Below, piece by piece: positions 35,017-45,711 of a DNA stretch of 64,000 bases. The notes beneath the pieces are model-generated. The model had not been told where the DNA came from, searched no databases, and was given only the letters and a program-made list of their open reading frames with translations. The translations under genes were made by a program, and so were the position numbers. Source of the DNA: Arthrobacter sp. ERGS1:01 (GTDB lineage: Bacteria; Actinomycetota; Actinomycetes; Actinomycetales; Micrococcaceae); contig NZ_CP012479.1 of NCBI RefSeq assembly GCF_001281315.1, positions 186,001 to 250,000 on the forward strand, read 5' to 3'. The number at the start of each line of letters is the position of its first letter. Position 1 is the first letter of the stretch.

Positions 35017-35063
35017 AGTGCGGGTCCGTCCAGGCCGCGCGCACCGCCACCGAAAGGCCCGCC

Positions 35064-36185
35064 ATGACCCGCTACAGCGTCAATTCCCCGAAGACGCTGC
35101 GCCGGCTGAACTCCCGGGCGCTGCTGGCGGAAATGGTGGCTGCGGATGCCCCCTGCTCGGTCACGGCGCTCGCGCAACGGCTCAGGCTGACCCGGCCCAC
35201 CGTGGAGGCGGCGCTCGCGGACCTGGTGGAGGAGGGCTGGGTGGACGGCAGTGAGCCGGCCGCCACGCCGAACAAGTCGGGTCGCCGGGCCCGCCTGTTC
35301 CAGTTCAAGGCCCGCTCCGCCGTCCTGCTGGGCGTCGACCTCACACCGCACTCTGTGGAGGCCGTACTGGCGGATGCGCAGGGCGCCGTGCTGGCCACCG
35401 TGCGTCATGACGGGCTTGACCTTGCCGCCGGCCCGGCCGCGGAGGCCGCCCTGCACCAAGCTGTGGATGATGTCCTGGACCGGGCCGGGGCCGGCCGGAC
35501 CGAGCTGGTGGCCGCAGTGGTCGGCGTGCCCGGAATCGTGGACAGGGAGGGACAGTTCACCCAGTCCGCCGCGGTCCCGGACTGGGTGGCGGCCGGCACC
35601 GCGCAATCCATTTCCGGATACCTGAATCCCGCCGTCACGCATTTTGACAACGATGCGCGGTTGGCGGCGGCGGCCGAAGCGGCCTGGGGTGTCCTGCAGG
35701 ATGTGGAGAACGGCCTCCATCTGATCCTTGGCCGGCAGATTGGTGCCGGCCTGCTGCTGGACGGGAAGGTGGTGCGCGGACATCATGGGGCGGCGGGGGA
35801 AATTGGCGGCCTGGGGTCCCTGGGCTGGCGGGCTGCCGGCGAGGCGCTGGCCCGCCACGCACTTCCGGTGGACGCTCTTGTGGCGGAAGCCCACGACGGC
35901 GACGGTGCGGCCCAAGCCGCCCTGGCGGAGTTCGCCGCGAACGTGGCCACGGGTATCGCCGCGTTGACGCTGGCCGTTGACCCGGCCGTGGTCAGCGTGG
36001 GCGGGGACATGGCCGACGCCGGTGAACTGTTCCTGCGGCCGCTGCGGGAGGCAGTGGCTCCGCTGGGCTTGTTCGCGCCGGATCTGAGGATTTCCGGCCT
36101 GGGTCGCGGCGCCGTCGCGCTCGGTGCCATGGCCGCGGCACGCAGCCGTTTCCGCCGCGAGATCCTGGCGCTGCCGGGCCACTGA
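35064..36185 (+). CDS. ROK-family transcriptional regulator (NagC/XylR type)
   Basis: This 373-residue protein has an N-terminal winged helix (T-A-L-A-Q-R-L-R-L-T-R-P-T-V-E-A-A-L, about residues 35-52) and a ROK sugar-kinase-like domain from about 90. It lacks the C-x-C-G-x-x-G-C zinc motif usual in ROK proteins (the region reads G-H-H-G-A-A-G-E-I-G-G-L-G-S-L-G), so zinc binding is probably lost. The ATP-binding D-x-G-x-T loop is also changed to D-L-T-P-H. It is divergent from the GH20 gene with an AT-rich operator between, so an amino-sugar signal is inferred. Confidence 0.83.
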   Translation: MTRYSVNSPKTLRRLNSRALLAEMVAADAPCSVTALAQRLRLTRPTVEAALADLVEEGWVDGSEPAATPNKSGRRARLFQFKARSAVLLGVDLTPHSVEAVLADAQGAVLATVRHDGLDLAAGPAAEAALHQAVDDVLDRAGAGRTELVAAVVGVPGIVDREGQFTQSAAVPDWVAAGTAQSISGYLNPAVTHFDNDARLAAAAEAAWGVLQDVENGLHLILGRQIGAGLLLDGKVVRGHHGAAGEIGGLGSLGWRAAGEALARHALPVDALVAEAHDGDGAAQAALAEFAANVATGIAALTLAVDPAVVSVGGDMADAGELFLRPLREAVAPLGLFAPDLRISGLGRGAVALGAMAAARSRFRREILALPGH

Positions 36186-36221
36186 AAAGCCGCCCCGAAC
36201 CCTGCAATCCCGGCGCCAAAC

Positions 36222-36256
36222 TGACAACGCGCTCTGTCACTTCCGTGCCCTACGAT
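36222..36256 (+). promoter_or_regulatory. Inverted repeat and -10 box of the TetR gene
   Basis: TGACA (36,222-36,226) and TGTCA (36,235-36,239) form a short inverted repeat. TACGAT at 36,251-36,256 lies 7 nt before the ATG at 36,264, consistent with a leaderless, autorepressed transcript. Confidence 0.5.
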
Positions 36257-36263
36257 GAGGGAG

Positions 36264-36992
36264 ATGAACCAGCAGCGCAGGGCCGCGAGCACGACGACGG
36301 CGCAGACCTCCGCCGGGACCGTACCGCCGGGACGCCGGTACTCGGGCCTGGGCTCGGACGAACGCGCCCGGGAGCGTCGCGAACGCCTGCTGGAGGCCGG
36401 CATCGAGATCTTTGGCACCAGCGGCTATGCCGGCTCCAAGGTGCGGGAACTGTGCCAATGCGCGGGCCTGAGCGAAAGGTACTTTTACGAGTCCTTTGAA
36501 AGCCGGCACGAACTGTTGGCAGGCGTGTACAACCACCTGGCCAACCACCTTTTTGAGATCACACAGCACGCCCTGGACGCGGCCGGCGACGACATTCCCG
36601 GAAGCGCGCGTGCCGGTCTGGGCGCATTCATGGGATTCCTGCTCGATGACCCGCGCTACGCCCAAATCGTGTTGATCGAGGTGGTGGGCGTCTCCGCCGA
36701 GCTGGAGGCGCTGCGCTTCGACGTGCTGAGCGGTTTCAGCGACATGGTGCTCAAGGAATTCCTCATGGCGGAGGATGCGGTACAGGAGCAGGACGAATCG
36801 CCCGCACAGGGCGATTCCCGGGTGCCGGCCGATTTCTCCAACCTCACCGCCGTGGCCCTGGTGGGCGCCGTCCACCATGTCCTGGTCGACGCCCTGCTCA
36901 GCGGCCGGCCCGTGAACAAGCCGCTGGTCATCGACGTGTGCCTGCAACTTTTCGCCGACTCCCGCAACGGCCTGGCCCGCCTGCGGGAATAG
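36264..36992 (+). CDS. TetR-family transcriptional regulator
   Basis: This 242-residue repressor has a variable 35-residue N-terminus and then the TetR DNA-binding domain (I-F-G-T-S-G-Y-A-G-S-K-V-R-E-L-C-Q-C, about residues 52-70, with S-E-R-Y-F-Y-E-S-F). Two adjacent Cys in the recognition region are unusual. The ligand domain has no recognisable signature. The ATG at 36,264 is preferred because of the -10 box 7 nt upstream; an in-frame ATG also lies at 36,255. It is convergent with a flavin reductase gene, whose control by it is possible but not shown. Confidence 0.82.
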   Translation: MNQQRRAASTTTAQTSAGTVPPGRRYSGLGSDERARERRERLLEAGIEIFGTSGYAGSKVRELCQCAGLSERYFYESFESRHELLAGVYNHLANHLFEITQHALDAAGDDIPGSARAGLGAFMGFLLDDPRYAQIVLIEVVGVSAELEALRFDVLSGFSDMVLKEFLMAEDAVQEQDESPAQGDSRVPADFSNLTAVALVGAVHHVLVDALLSGRPVNKPLVIDVCLQLFADSRNGLARLRE

Positions 36993-37040
36993 CGGCCCGC
37001 GCGTGACGGCCCGCGGCCCCCACCCGCCCCTGACGTACTC

Positions 37041-37610
37041 CTAGAGCGTGATGTTTTGGGCCCCCAGAACCTTCACGATAAACACGTGGAATTCGTGGAG
37101 CCAGTTGCGCAGGAAGTCCTCGGTGGCGGGCACGGTGACGTTGCCGTCGTCGTCAATCAGCCCCTGGGTGAAGTGGATGAACGCCTCGGGCTGGGCGATC
37201 TCCGGTGAGTTGACGAACGACAGGACGCTGCGCAGGTGCTGCTGCGCCACGGCCGTGCTGATCATCCCGGGAGAGGCACCGGTGACGGCGGAGGGCTTCT
37301 TGGCGAAGGAGTTGGTGCCCCACGGCCGGGAGCCCCAATCGATGGCATTCTTCAGCACGCCCGGAATGCTGCGGTTGTATTCGGGGGTTACAAAGATCAG
37401 CGCATCCACGGCGGCCACGGCGTCCTTGACGGCGCGGCCGGCGGCCGGGTAGTCGGCGTCGAAATCGCGGTTGTACAGCGGAAGGTCGCCGATGGGAATC
37501 TCCACCAGGTCAAGCTCCGGAGGGGCCAGTTTCTCCAGGGCTTTGGCAAGTTTTCGGTTGATGGAATCGGAGGCAAGGCTGCCGATGAAAACGCCTACTT
37601 TATAGCTCAT
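37041..37610 (-). CDS. NAD(P)H-dependent FMN reductase / azoreductase-like
   Basis: This 189-residue flavodoxin-fold enzyme has the FMN phosphate loop G-S-L-A-S-D-S-I-N-R-K (residues 10-20), the conserved T-P-E-Y-N-R-S-I-P-G-V-L-K-N-A-I-D-W (about 80-97) and a G-A-S-P-G-M-I-S-T motif. These are hallmarks of the NADPH:FMN/quinone reductase (chromate-reductase-like) group. GGGAG precedes the ATG at 37,610. It probably protects against quinones or reduces FMN. Upstream frames to 38,042 have no start signal and are shadows. Confidence 0.85.
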   Translation of the reverse strand: MSYKVGVFIGSLASDSINRKLAKALEKLAPPELDLVEIPIGDLPLYNRDFDADYPAAGRAVKDAVAAVDALIFVTPEYNRSIPGVLKNAIDWGSRPWGTNSFAKKPSAVTGASPGMISTAVAQQHLRSVLSFVNSPEIAQPEAFIHFTQGLIDDDGNVTVPATEDFLRNWLHEFHVFIVKVLGAQNITL

Positions 37611-37754
37611 GGTGCTCCCTTTACGCTGCGGGGTTGCGGCCGTTTCGGCCGGCGTTCCCCAATGTAGTCCTGCGCCTTGACCGCGTCTACGGCTCCGGCG
37701 CAAATGACAAACTTCGACGCCGGGTGCCCGGCCTAAGAGGCCGCGCGAGGGTAG

Positions 37755-37791
37755 CTTATGCGCCCGATTTGCTGCGAATTCTGCGCATAAG
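37755..37791. repeat. Inverted repeat CTTATGCGC ... GCGCATAAG
   Basis: Nine-base perfect arms at 37,755-37,763 and 37,783-37,791 flank a 19-base spacer. It lies in the 332-bp gap between the FMN reductase and the two-gene membrane-protein operon. No gene was found in the gap. Confidence 0.5.
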
Positions 37792-37836
37792 TGTGAGCCG
37801 GCGGAATCGCCGTCAGTTGTGCGCAAAACCGCGCCC

Positions 37837-37871
37837 GAGTTTGGCGCCACCCGGCGAGTGGCGCCAAACTC
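37837..37871. repeat. Hairpin GAGTTTGGCGCCAC ... GTGGCGCCAAACTC
   Basis: Perfect 14-bp arms (37,837-37,850 and 37,858-37,871) enclose the loop CCGGCGA. It lies between divergent genes, so it is not a simple terminator; an attenuator or operator role for the downstream operon is possible. Confidence 0.55.
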
Positions 37872-37942
37872 CGATTGAGTCCCGCGCAGGCGTGATGGTC
37901 CCGGCCCTAGTCGCGGGGATGCTGCCGTGATGAACTGATCCC

Positions 37943-38668
37943 ATGACCGGGAGGGCGCAGTGGAACCGCCGCGACGGCATGCACCGGACGGAGCCGGGCT
38001 CGCCAGTCGCCACAACAGCCACCGCCCCTGCCGGATCCACATGGCTGTCCATCCCGTGGATCGCCATCCTGGCCCTGACCGCCACCTTTCATTTTTACCG
38101 CGGCGTCCCCGTCGACGGGTGGATCTTCGCCGCCCTGGCCGCGGCCCTGACGGCAGACCTGGTGCGCAAGTCCAGGCCGGGCCCGGCCCCGGTCGTGTCG
38201 GGGCACTTACGCGAACCTGCCCGGACCCGGCCGTGGCTCGTGGGAGGCGCGTTGCTGGCCGTGGCCACCGTTGTCTGGGCGGTGCTGCTCTGGGCGCCGC
38301 AGGCCAGCATCGGAATCCCTGCCGTCGTGGGGATGGTGGGGATCATCATGCTCCTGCTCGCCTGGCCGGACCCCACGCCGGATCCCTCACCCGCCGTCAG
38401 GTCGCACGCCGCCGAAGCCGCTCCCGCGGGACGCCGGCGCCGGGTGCGCCGGGCGGCTTTCTGGTGGGCCGGCGTCCTGTTTTTCCTGTGCGTGTGGGAG
38501 CTGGGCACGTATTTCATTGACAGGTTCGCCCCCACGGACGAGGGCACCTACCCGCCGCTGACCGACCTGCTCGCGCCGCTCTTCGTTGACGGGTCCAGCC
38601 GCTGGTTCATGACGGCGCTCTGGCTGCTGGCCTGCGCGGCGTTGCTGAGGGTGGTGCGGCGGACATGA
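37943..38668 (+). CDS. Multi-pass membrane protein (hypothetical)
   Basis: The 241-residue frame has hydrophobic segments at about residues 36-55, 58-72, 93-112, 117-135, 172-192 and 222-238, and a basic Ala/Arg-rich linker at about 150-170. No family is recognised. No clear ribosome site precedes ATG 37,943; the in-frame ATG that begins M-H-R-T-E-P is an alternative. Its stop overlaps the ATG of a small DUF6186-type gene, so the two are an operon and may form one membrane complex. Confidence 0.65.
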   Translation: MTGRAQWNRRDGMHRTEPGSPVATTATAPAGSTWLSIPWIAILALTATFHFYRGVPVDGWIFAALAAALTADLVRKSRPGPAPVVSGHLREPARTRPWLVGGALLAVATVVWAVLLWAPQASIGIPAVVGMVGIIMLLLAWPDPTPDPSPAVRSHAAEAAPAGRRRRVRRAAFWWAGVLFFLCVWELGTYFIDRFAPTDEGTYPPLTDLLAPLFVDGSSRWFMTALWLLACAALLRVVRRT

Positions 38669-38880
38669 ACGGTACGGTGTGGGTCCATGTGATGGTGGTG
38701 GCCGGTTATGTCCTGGTGCCGGTCGCCGGGGTCGCGTTGGTTGTTGTTGCCCGCCTTTGGCCCGCGAAGCTTGCCAGGCTGGGGGAACTGCTGGCCGTAG
38801 TGTTCAGGACCCGGGCCGCTCGGCTGACCCTGCTGCTGTTTGTCTGGTGGATGGGCTGGCACTTCCTGGTGGGTGACTGA
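38665..38880 (+). CDS. Small membrane protein (DUF6186-like)
   Basis: This 71-residue protein has two membrane helices (about residues 7-28 and 52-69) joined by a basic loop with R-L-W-P and R-L-G-E-L motifs. It ends in W-W-M-G-W-H-F-L. This matches the short actinobacterial DUF6186 type. It overlaps the preceding membrane-protein gene by four bases (ATGA). Function is unknown. Confidence 0.68.
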   Translation: MNGTVWVHVMVVAGYVLVPVAGVALVVVARLWPAKLARLGELLAVVFRTRAARLTLLLFVWWMGWHFLVGD

Positions 38881-38946
38881 GTGCGACGCGTTCCGTGAGA
38901 CGCGTCATTCTTGGAGTCCTGACAAGCGCGGTGGCACGATTGAGGG

Positions 38947-39648
38947 GTGCAACAGTTCCTGGACTTTTTCGCCCGCAATTGGTGGCTCATCTTTCCCCTG
39001 GCCGGCGTGTTGGGTGGCGCGGGCCGCCGCTGGTCCCAGGCCAATGAGCGCCGCCATCAGCGCCGGGTGGAGATGTACAAACTGCGCCATCCCCAGGCAT
39101 TGGCCCAAGGCGATCCTGTGCCGGCACCGACGCCGGAAGCCGTTACGGCTGCGGAGGTTGCGGTCCTCATGGCCTCCCACGATGCCACGAACAAGCTGTG
39201 GCTCGACTACGAGCTGGACGTGGGCAAGCTGATCGACTTCCCCATGATGACTGACGTCCGCGAACCATTGACCGTTGCCTTCCTGCGGGCCAAGCGCACC
39301 GCGGACGCCATGCGGCCGGCCGCGGCAACGGACATCACCGGCAAGGTCCGGCTCGATGACTACCGCAACGCTGTCACGAGCTACGAGGTGGCCTTTGAAG
39401 TGGCCGAGCGCGAGGCCCGGCGAGTCAAGGACAGCGCCTTCACCGAACCCGAACGAGAACGCCTCAAGACTGCCCGCAAGCTGGTCAACCTGGCCGAGAA
39501 CGACGCCGCCAGTGCGCCCGAGCGCCAAGCGGCCTACAAGCGGGCGCGCCGGGAACTGGACGGACTGCTGGTCCTTCCCGACATCACCGTCGCCGCCCTC
39601 GAGGAAAAAGTGGCAGGCATGATTGAGCGGCCCCAGCAGGGAAACTAG
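38947..39648 (+). CDS. Membrane-anchored coiled-coil protein (hypothetical)
   Basis: This 233-residue protein has an N-terminal membrane helix (residues about 8-24) followed by a basic stretch. The rest is almost entirely helical, charged and rich in Glu, Ala and Arg, with coiled-coil potential at about 135-190. A short motif L-W-L-D-Y-E-L-D-V-G-K-L-I-D-F-P-M-M is conserved-looking. The start is GTG 38,947; CACGAT lies 6 nt upstream, so the transcript may be leaderless. The protein resembles unnamed actinobacterial proteins; no function is assigned. Confidence 0.65.
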   Translation: MQQFLDFFARNWWLIFPLAGVLGGAGRRWSQANERRHQRRVEMYKLRHPQALAQGDPVPAPTPEAVTAAEVAVLMASHDATNKLWLDYELDVGKLIDFPMMTDVREPLTVAFLRAKRTADAMRPAAATDITGKVRLDDYRNAVTSYEVAFEVAEREARRVKDSAFTEPERERLKTARKLVNLAENDAASAPERQAAYKRARRELDGLLVLPDITVAALEEKVAGMIERPQQGN

Positions 39649-39699
39649 GCCCAAGCGTTGCCCGGGGACTCATTCCACCGGGGCGGAACGGGACCGGCC

Positions 39700-39728
39700 T
39701 TGACGCGCCACCCGCGTCCCCATAGCGT
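39700..39728 (+). promoter_or_regulatory. Promoter of the VOC gene, leaderless
   Basis: TTGACG (39,700-39,705) and TAGCGT (39,723-39,728) have a 17-bp spacer, and the ATG follows 6 nt later with no ribosome site. Confidence 0.68.
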
Positions 39729-39734
39729 GGACCG

Positions 39735-40169
39735 ATGGCGTTGATAAGGCAGTTCCAGGTCACTTTCGATTGCGCGGAACCTGAGCGCGTTGCCCGCTTC
39801 TGGTGCGAGGTGTTGGGTTACGTCGTTCCAGCACCGCCGGACGGATTTGCCACCTGGAATGACTACCACCAATCGTTGCCGCCCGAAAACCAGGATTCAG
39901 CGTTCGCCGCCATCGACCCCTCGGGTGTGGGCCCTCGATTGTTCTTCCAGCGCGTTCCCGAGGGAAAGACCGTCAAGAACCGCTTGCATCTTGACGTGCG
40001 GGTCGGCACAGGGCTTGTGGGCGAGGAGCGCCTGGGCGCGCTCGAGGCCGAGTGTGCGAGGTTGCTGCCGCTCGGTGCGGTGCGGCTGCGACTGCTGACT
40101 GCCGATGAGGAAAACGAATCGTGCCTCGTGATGCAGGACGTCGAGGGCAACGAGTTCTGCCTCGACTGA
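39735..40169 (+). CDS. VOC-family (glyoxalase-like domain) protein
   Basis: This 144-residue protein has the glyoxalase-like domain pattern: F-D-C-A-E-P-E-R-V-A-R-F-W (about residues 10-22), V-L-G-Y, then K-N-R-L-H-L-D-V-R-V (about 80-89) and the C-terminal D-V-E-G-N-E-F-C-L-D. It is a single-module member of the type common in actinobacteria. The ligand is unknown. The promoter and leaderless start described at 39,700-39,728 define the start codon. Confidence 0.82.
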   Translation: MALIRQFQVTFDCAEPERVARFWCEVLGYVVPAPPDGFATWNDYHQSLPPENQDSAFAAIDPSGVGPRLFFQRVPEGKTVKNRLHLDVRVGTGLVGEERLGALEAECARLLPLGAVRLRLLTADEENESCLVMQDVEGNEFCLD

Positions 40170-40256
40170 AACCTCCGGCGGGTTCGCCGCCACGCAGGAA
40201 TACATCCCGGTTTAGATCTGGCCATGGCGCCCGCTTCCGACTACTCTAAAAAGTAA

Positions 40257-43270
<3,014 letters not shown>

Positions 43271-43295
43271 GTCAGGAGGGAGCCGGCGGTCTCTC

Positions 43296-44165
43296 TCAGA
43301 CGCCGATGCTGTTGAGCTCGGCCAGATCGGCCTCGGACAACGTCAGCCCTGCGCCGACAACGTTCTCGTGCAGGTGCGCCACCGAGGAGGTGCCGGGGAT
43401 GAGCAGGATGTTCGGTGACCGTTGCAGGAGCCAGGCGAGGGCGACGGCGAACGGCCGGGTTCCGAGGCGTTCCGCGACCGTGGCCAGGGTGTCGGACTGG
43501 AGCGGGGTGAAGCCGCCCAGCGGGAAGTAGGGCACATAGGCGATGCCCTGGCCGGCGAGATCGTCGATCAGGTCATCGTCCTGGCGGTTGGCGATGTTGT
43601 AGAAGTTCTGCACGCAGACCACCGGCGCGATCGACTGGGCCTCGGCGATCTGCTCGGCCGAGACGGTGCTGACGCCGAGATGCCGGATGAGGCCCTGCTG
43701 TTGCAGCTCCGCCAGGACGGTGAACTGTTCCGCGATCGACCCCGGCTCGGCGCCGCTCAGGCCGCCCATCCGCAGGTTGACCACGTCGAGCGCGTCGAGG
43801 CCCAGGTGGGCCAGGTTGTCATGGACGGCCTGCCGGAGCTTCTCGGGGGTGCGGCCGTTGAGCCAGGCGCCTGTCTCGTCCCGCAGCGCCCCCACCTTGG
43901 TGACGATCCGCAGCTCCTCGGGATACGGATGGAGGGCTTCCTTGATGATCTGGTTGGTGACAACCGGGCCGTAGAAGTCGCTCGTGTCGATGTGGTTGAT
44001 GCCCAGGGCCACCGCTTCACGCAAGAGCGCGACGGCGGCATCCGGATCTGCCGGCGGCCCCAGGACGCCGGGTCCGGCCAGCTGCATGGCGCCGTACCCC
44101 ACGCGGGTCACCGTCATGCCGGGCGCCATCGTGAACGTCCCGCCGGGAAGTGTGGTTGTTGCCAT
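43296..44165 (-). CDS. Aldo/keto reductase
   Basis: This 289-residue (alpha/beta)8 oxidoreductase has D-T-S-D-F-Y-G (catalytic Asp/Tyr, about residues 57-63), I-V-T-K-V-G with the catalytic Lys, and the I-P-G-T-S-S motif near the C-terminus that binds NADPH. The usual catalytic His appears replaced: the region reads V-V-N-L-R-M-G. The GAGG site precedes ATG 44,165. It is convergent with the beta-galactosidase gene. The substrate is unknown. Confidence 0.85.
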   Translation of the reverse strand: MATTTLPGGTFTMAPGMTVTRVGYGAMQLAGPGVLGPPADPDAAVALLREAVALGINHIDTSDFYGPVVTNQIIKEALHPYPEELRIVTKVGALRDETGAWLNGRTPEKLRQAVHDNLAHLGLDALDVVNLRMGGLSGAEPGSIAEQFTVLAELQQQGLIRHLGVSTVSAEQIAEAQSIAPVVCVQNFYNIANRQDDDLIDDLAGQGIAYVPYFPLGGFTPLQSDTLATVAERLGTRPFAVALAWLLQRSPNILLIPGTSSVAHLHENVVGAGLTLSEADLAELNSIGV

Positions 44166-44293
44166 GAATATTCCTCGCTGTTCTTGGTGATGGGCGTGTT
44201 GATAACGCGGCCGCTCATGGCGGGCGCGCCGTCGAACTTCCACCGGCCGTGCGCCGGCGGATTCTGCTGGGACGGGGTTCCTATGCGGAGTTC

Positions 44294-44545
44294 CTATTTG
44301 GGCCTGCCGGGGGTCGCGATGGGCGGCCACGGCCCCGGGCCGGGCGGCTGCGGAGGTTCGACGGGCTCCGGCGGGTTCAACGGATCCGGCGGCACGGGAC
44401 CAGGTCGGGGCGCGGTGGGATCCGCGGGCCGGTTGGGATCGTATGGGTACGTTGGGTCCGGAGGGAGGGGAGGCTGCCCGGGCTCGGGTTGGGTGGGGTT
44501 CGGCAGGCCGGGATCCGGAATTGAATCGGTGGCTGGGTCATTCAT
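44294..44545 (-). CDS. Proline-rich small protein (hypothetical)
   Basis: This 83-residue protein is about one third Pro, with Pro-Glu/Pro-Asp repeats and few hydrophobic residues, so it is predicted disordered. GGAAGGA lies 10 nt before the ATG. No membrane segment is seen. The overlapping plus-strand Gly-rich frame is less likely because it has no ribosome site. No function can be assigned. Confidence 0.5.
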   Translation of the reverse strand: MNDPATDSIPDPGLPNPTQPEPGQPPLPPDPTYPYDPNRPADPTAPRPGPVPPDPLNPPEPVEPPQPPGPGPWPPIATPGRPK

Positions 44546-44640
44546 GGTTGCACGTCCTTCCCGCTGCGCGCGTGAAGCGTCAGGGTTCGCCGTTGGCTTT
44601 CACCTTACGCCCGTCGCCGGGACCTGTGGGAGGGAGGCCC

Positions 44641-44667
44641 CGGTGATTTCGGCAAGCTCAATCACCG
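44641..44667. repeat. Dispersed repeat overlapping the ArsR stop codon
   Basis: CGGTGATTTCGGCAAGCTCA followed by ATCACCG is a copy of the 32,148 repeat family. The TGA stop of the ArsR gene (44,662-44,664, minus strand) falls within it. Confidence 0.65.
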
Positions 44668-45000
44668 TTCGGCGGCACGCTTGATGGCGGCCAGCCGGAT
44701 GTCCCAGAGTTTGGCGGCGTCGGCGAGCCACGCGGCGGCCCGGTCCAGAGGTTCCGGACGGACGGAAAACAGGACCTGTTTGCCCACCCGGCTGGATTCC
44801 ACCAGGCCCGCGGCCTGCAGCACCGCAAGGTGCTTGGCGACGGCCTGGCGGCTCATGCCCAAGGGCCCGGCCAGGGTGGTTGCGGTGGCCTCCCCGGCGG
44901 TGCCGAGCAGTTCCAGGAGGCGCTGCCGGGCAGGGTCGCCCAGCGCGGCAAAGATCGTTGCAGGAGGGTTGCCGTGATCGGGGTGTGCGTTGTTGTTCAC
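44662..45000 (-). CDS. ArsR-family transcriptional regulator
   Basis: This 112-residue protein has the ArsR winged helix (I-F-A-A-L-G-D-P-A-R-Q-R-L-L-E-L-L, about residues 16-32, and M-S-R-Q-A-V-A-K-H-L-A-V-L in the recognition helix). It has no Cys, so it is not a metal sensor of the ArsR/CadC kind. It is translationally coupled (ATGA) behind an SRPBCC gene, the usual pairing in actinobacteria. The inverted repeat at 45,486-45,511 is its probable operator. Confidence 0.85.
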   Translation of the reverse strand: MNNNAHPDHGNPPATIFAALGDPARQRLLELLGTAGEATATTLAGPLGMSRQAVAKHLAVLQAAGLVESSRVGKQVLFSVRPEPLDRAAAWLADAAKLWDIRLAAIKRAAER

Positions 45001-45461
45001 TCGGATGCGGGGACTTCCGCCAGCAGGAAGGTCCGGGCAGCGGCCATTTCAACGGTCCAGCCCTCGGAGTTGCCGTCGAACGCCTTCTTCTGCTCTTCCG
45101 CCGGGATGGGAAGCGATGCGAAGCCGCTCTCCACCACCTTGAGGGTCACCCCGCCCGGGCGTTCCTCGAGGAAGAATTCCACCAGGGTCTGCTTGCCGGC
45201 CATGCGCTCCTCCTCGGGGATGCTGCCCGGCTCCCAGCGGAAGCTTGCAAAGTGCGGTTCGCGGAGTTCCACGGTGCGGATGGAGAAGGCTCCGTGGGTG
45301 CCGTCGTGGACAACTGTCAGCCCGTCGCGTTCCTCCAGCCGGTGTTCACGGATCTCGCCCTCGTTGATCCACCAGCCGGGTTCGGACACCAGCTGCCAGA
45401 CCCGTTCGATCGGCGCATCGATGTCAATCTGCCGTTCGATGCTGTCGTTAAGGCTGCTCAT
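44997..45461 (-). CDS. SRPBCC (AHSA1-like) domain protein
   Basis: This 154-residue protein has the START/Bet v1-like fold of the AHSA1 type: I-D-I-D-A-P-I-E-R-V-W at about residues 12-22, F-E/W-R-W-E-P near 75 and a long C-terminal helix beginning E-G-W-T-V-E-M-A. GGAG lies 8 nt before ATG 45,461. It overlaps the ArsR gene by four bases. A hydrophobic ligand or chaperone-activator role is possible; no substrate is known. Confidence 0.82.
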   Translation of the reverse strand: MSSLNDSIERQIDIDAPIERVWQLVSEPGWWINEGEIREHRLEERDGLTVVHDGTHGAFSIRTVELREPHFASFRWEPGSIPEEERMAGKQTLVEFFLEERPGGVTLKVVESGFASLPIPAEEQKKAFDGNSEGWTVEMAAARTFLLAEVPASE

Positions 45462-45485
45462 GGGAAACTCCAATCAAAGAGATCT

Positions 45486-45511
45486 AACGTGCAACTCAAT
45501 GGTTGCACGTT
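45486..45511. promoter_or_regulatory. Operator of the SRPBCC/ArsR operon
   Basis: Perfect 10-bp arms AACGTGCAAC (45,486-45,495) and GTTGCACGTT (45,502-45,511) have a 6-bp spacer. It lies 25 bp upstream of the SRPBCC start and fits an ArsR dimer. Confidence 0.75.
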
Positions 45512-45711
45512 AAGGTTTGGGATGGAATACCCCGATTCAAAAATCCACCCACAGCGTCTGCGAACCACCCGGGGGACGTGCCGGCGTCGGTCATCGACCG
45601 TGCCGGGGGTGCGCAGGAGATTCACAGCGGGATCCCATGCCGGCGGCATATAGTGGCCACAGGATTGGACCCCCGGCGCACGCCGGAACCGCTCGCAGAC
45701 AAGGACCCGCC

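Noticed and set aside
34959..36227. N-terminal extension of the hexosaminidase frame
   Set aside because: It runs antisense through the ROK gene; a good ribosome site supports the start at 34,958.
37611..38042. N-terminal extension of the FMN reductase frame
   Set aside because: It overlaps the divergent membrane-protein gene and lacks a start signal.
44249..44524. Gly/Arg-rich plus-strand frame over the proline-rich gene
   Set aside because: It has no ribosome site; the minus-strand frame has one.
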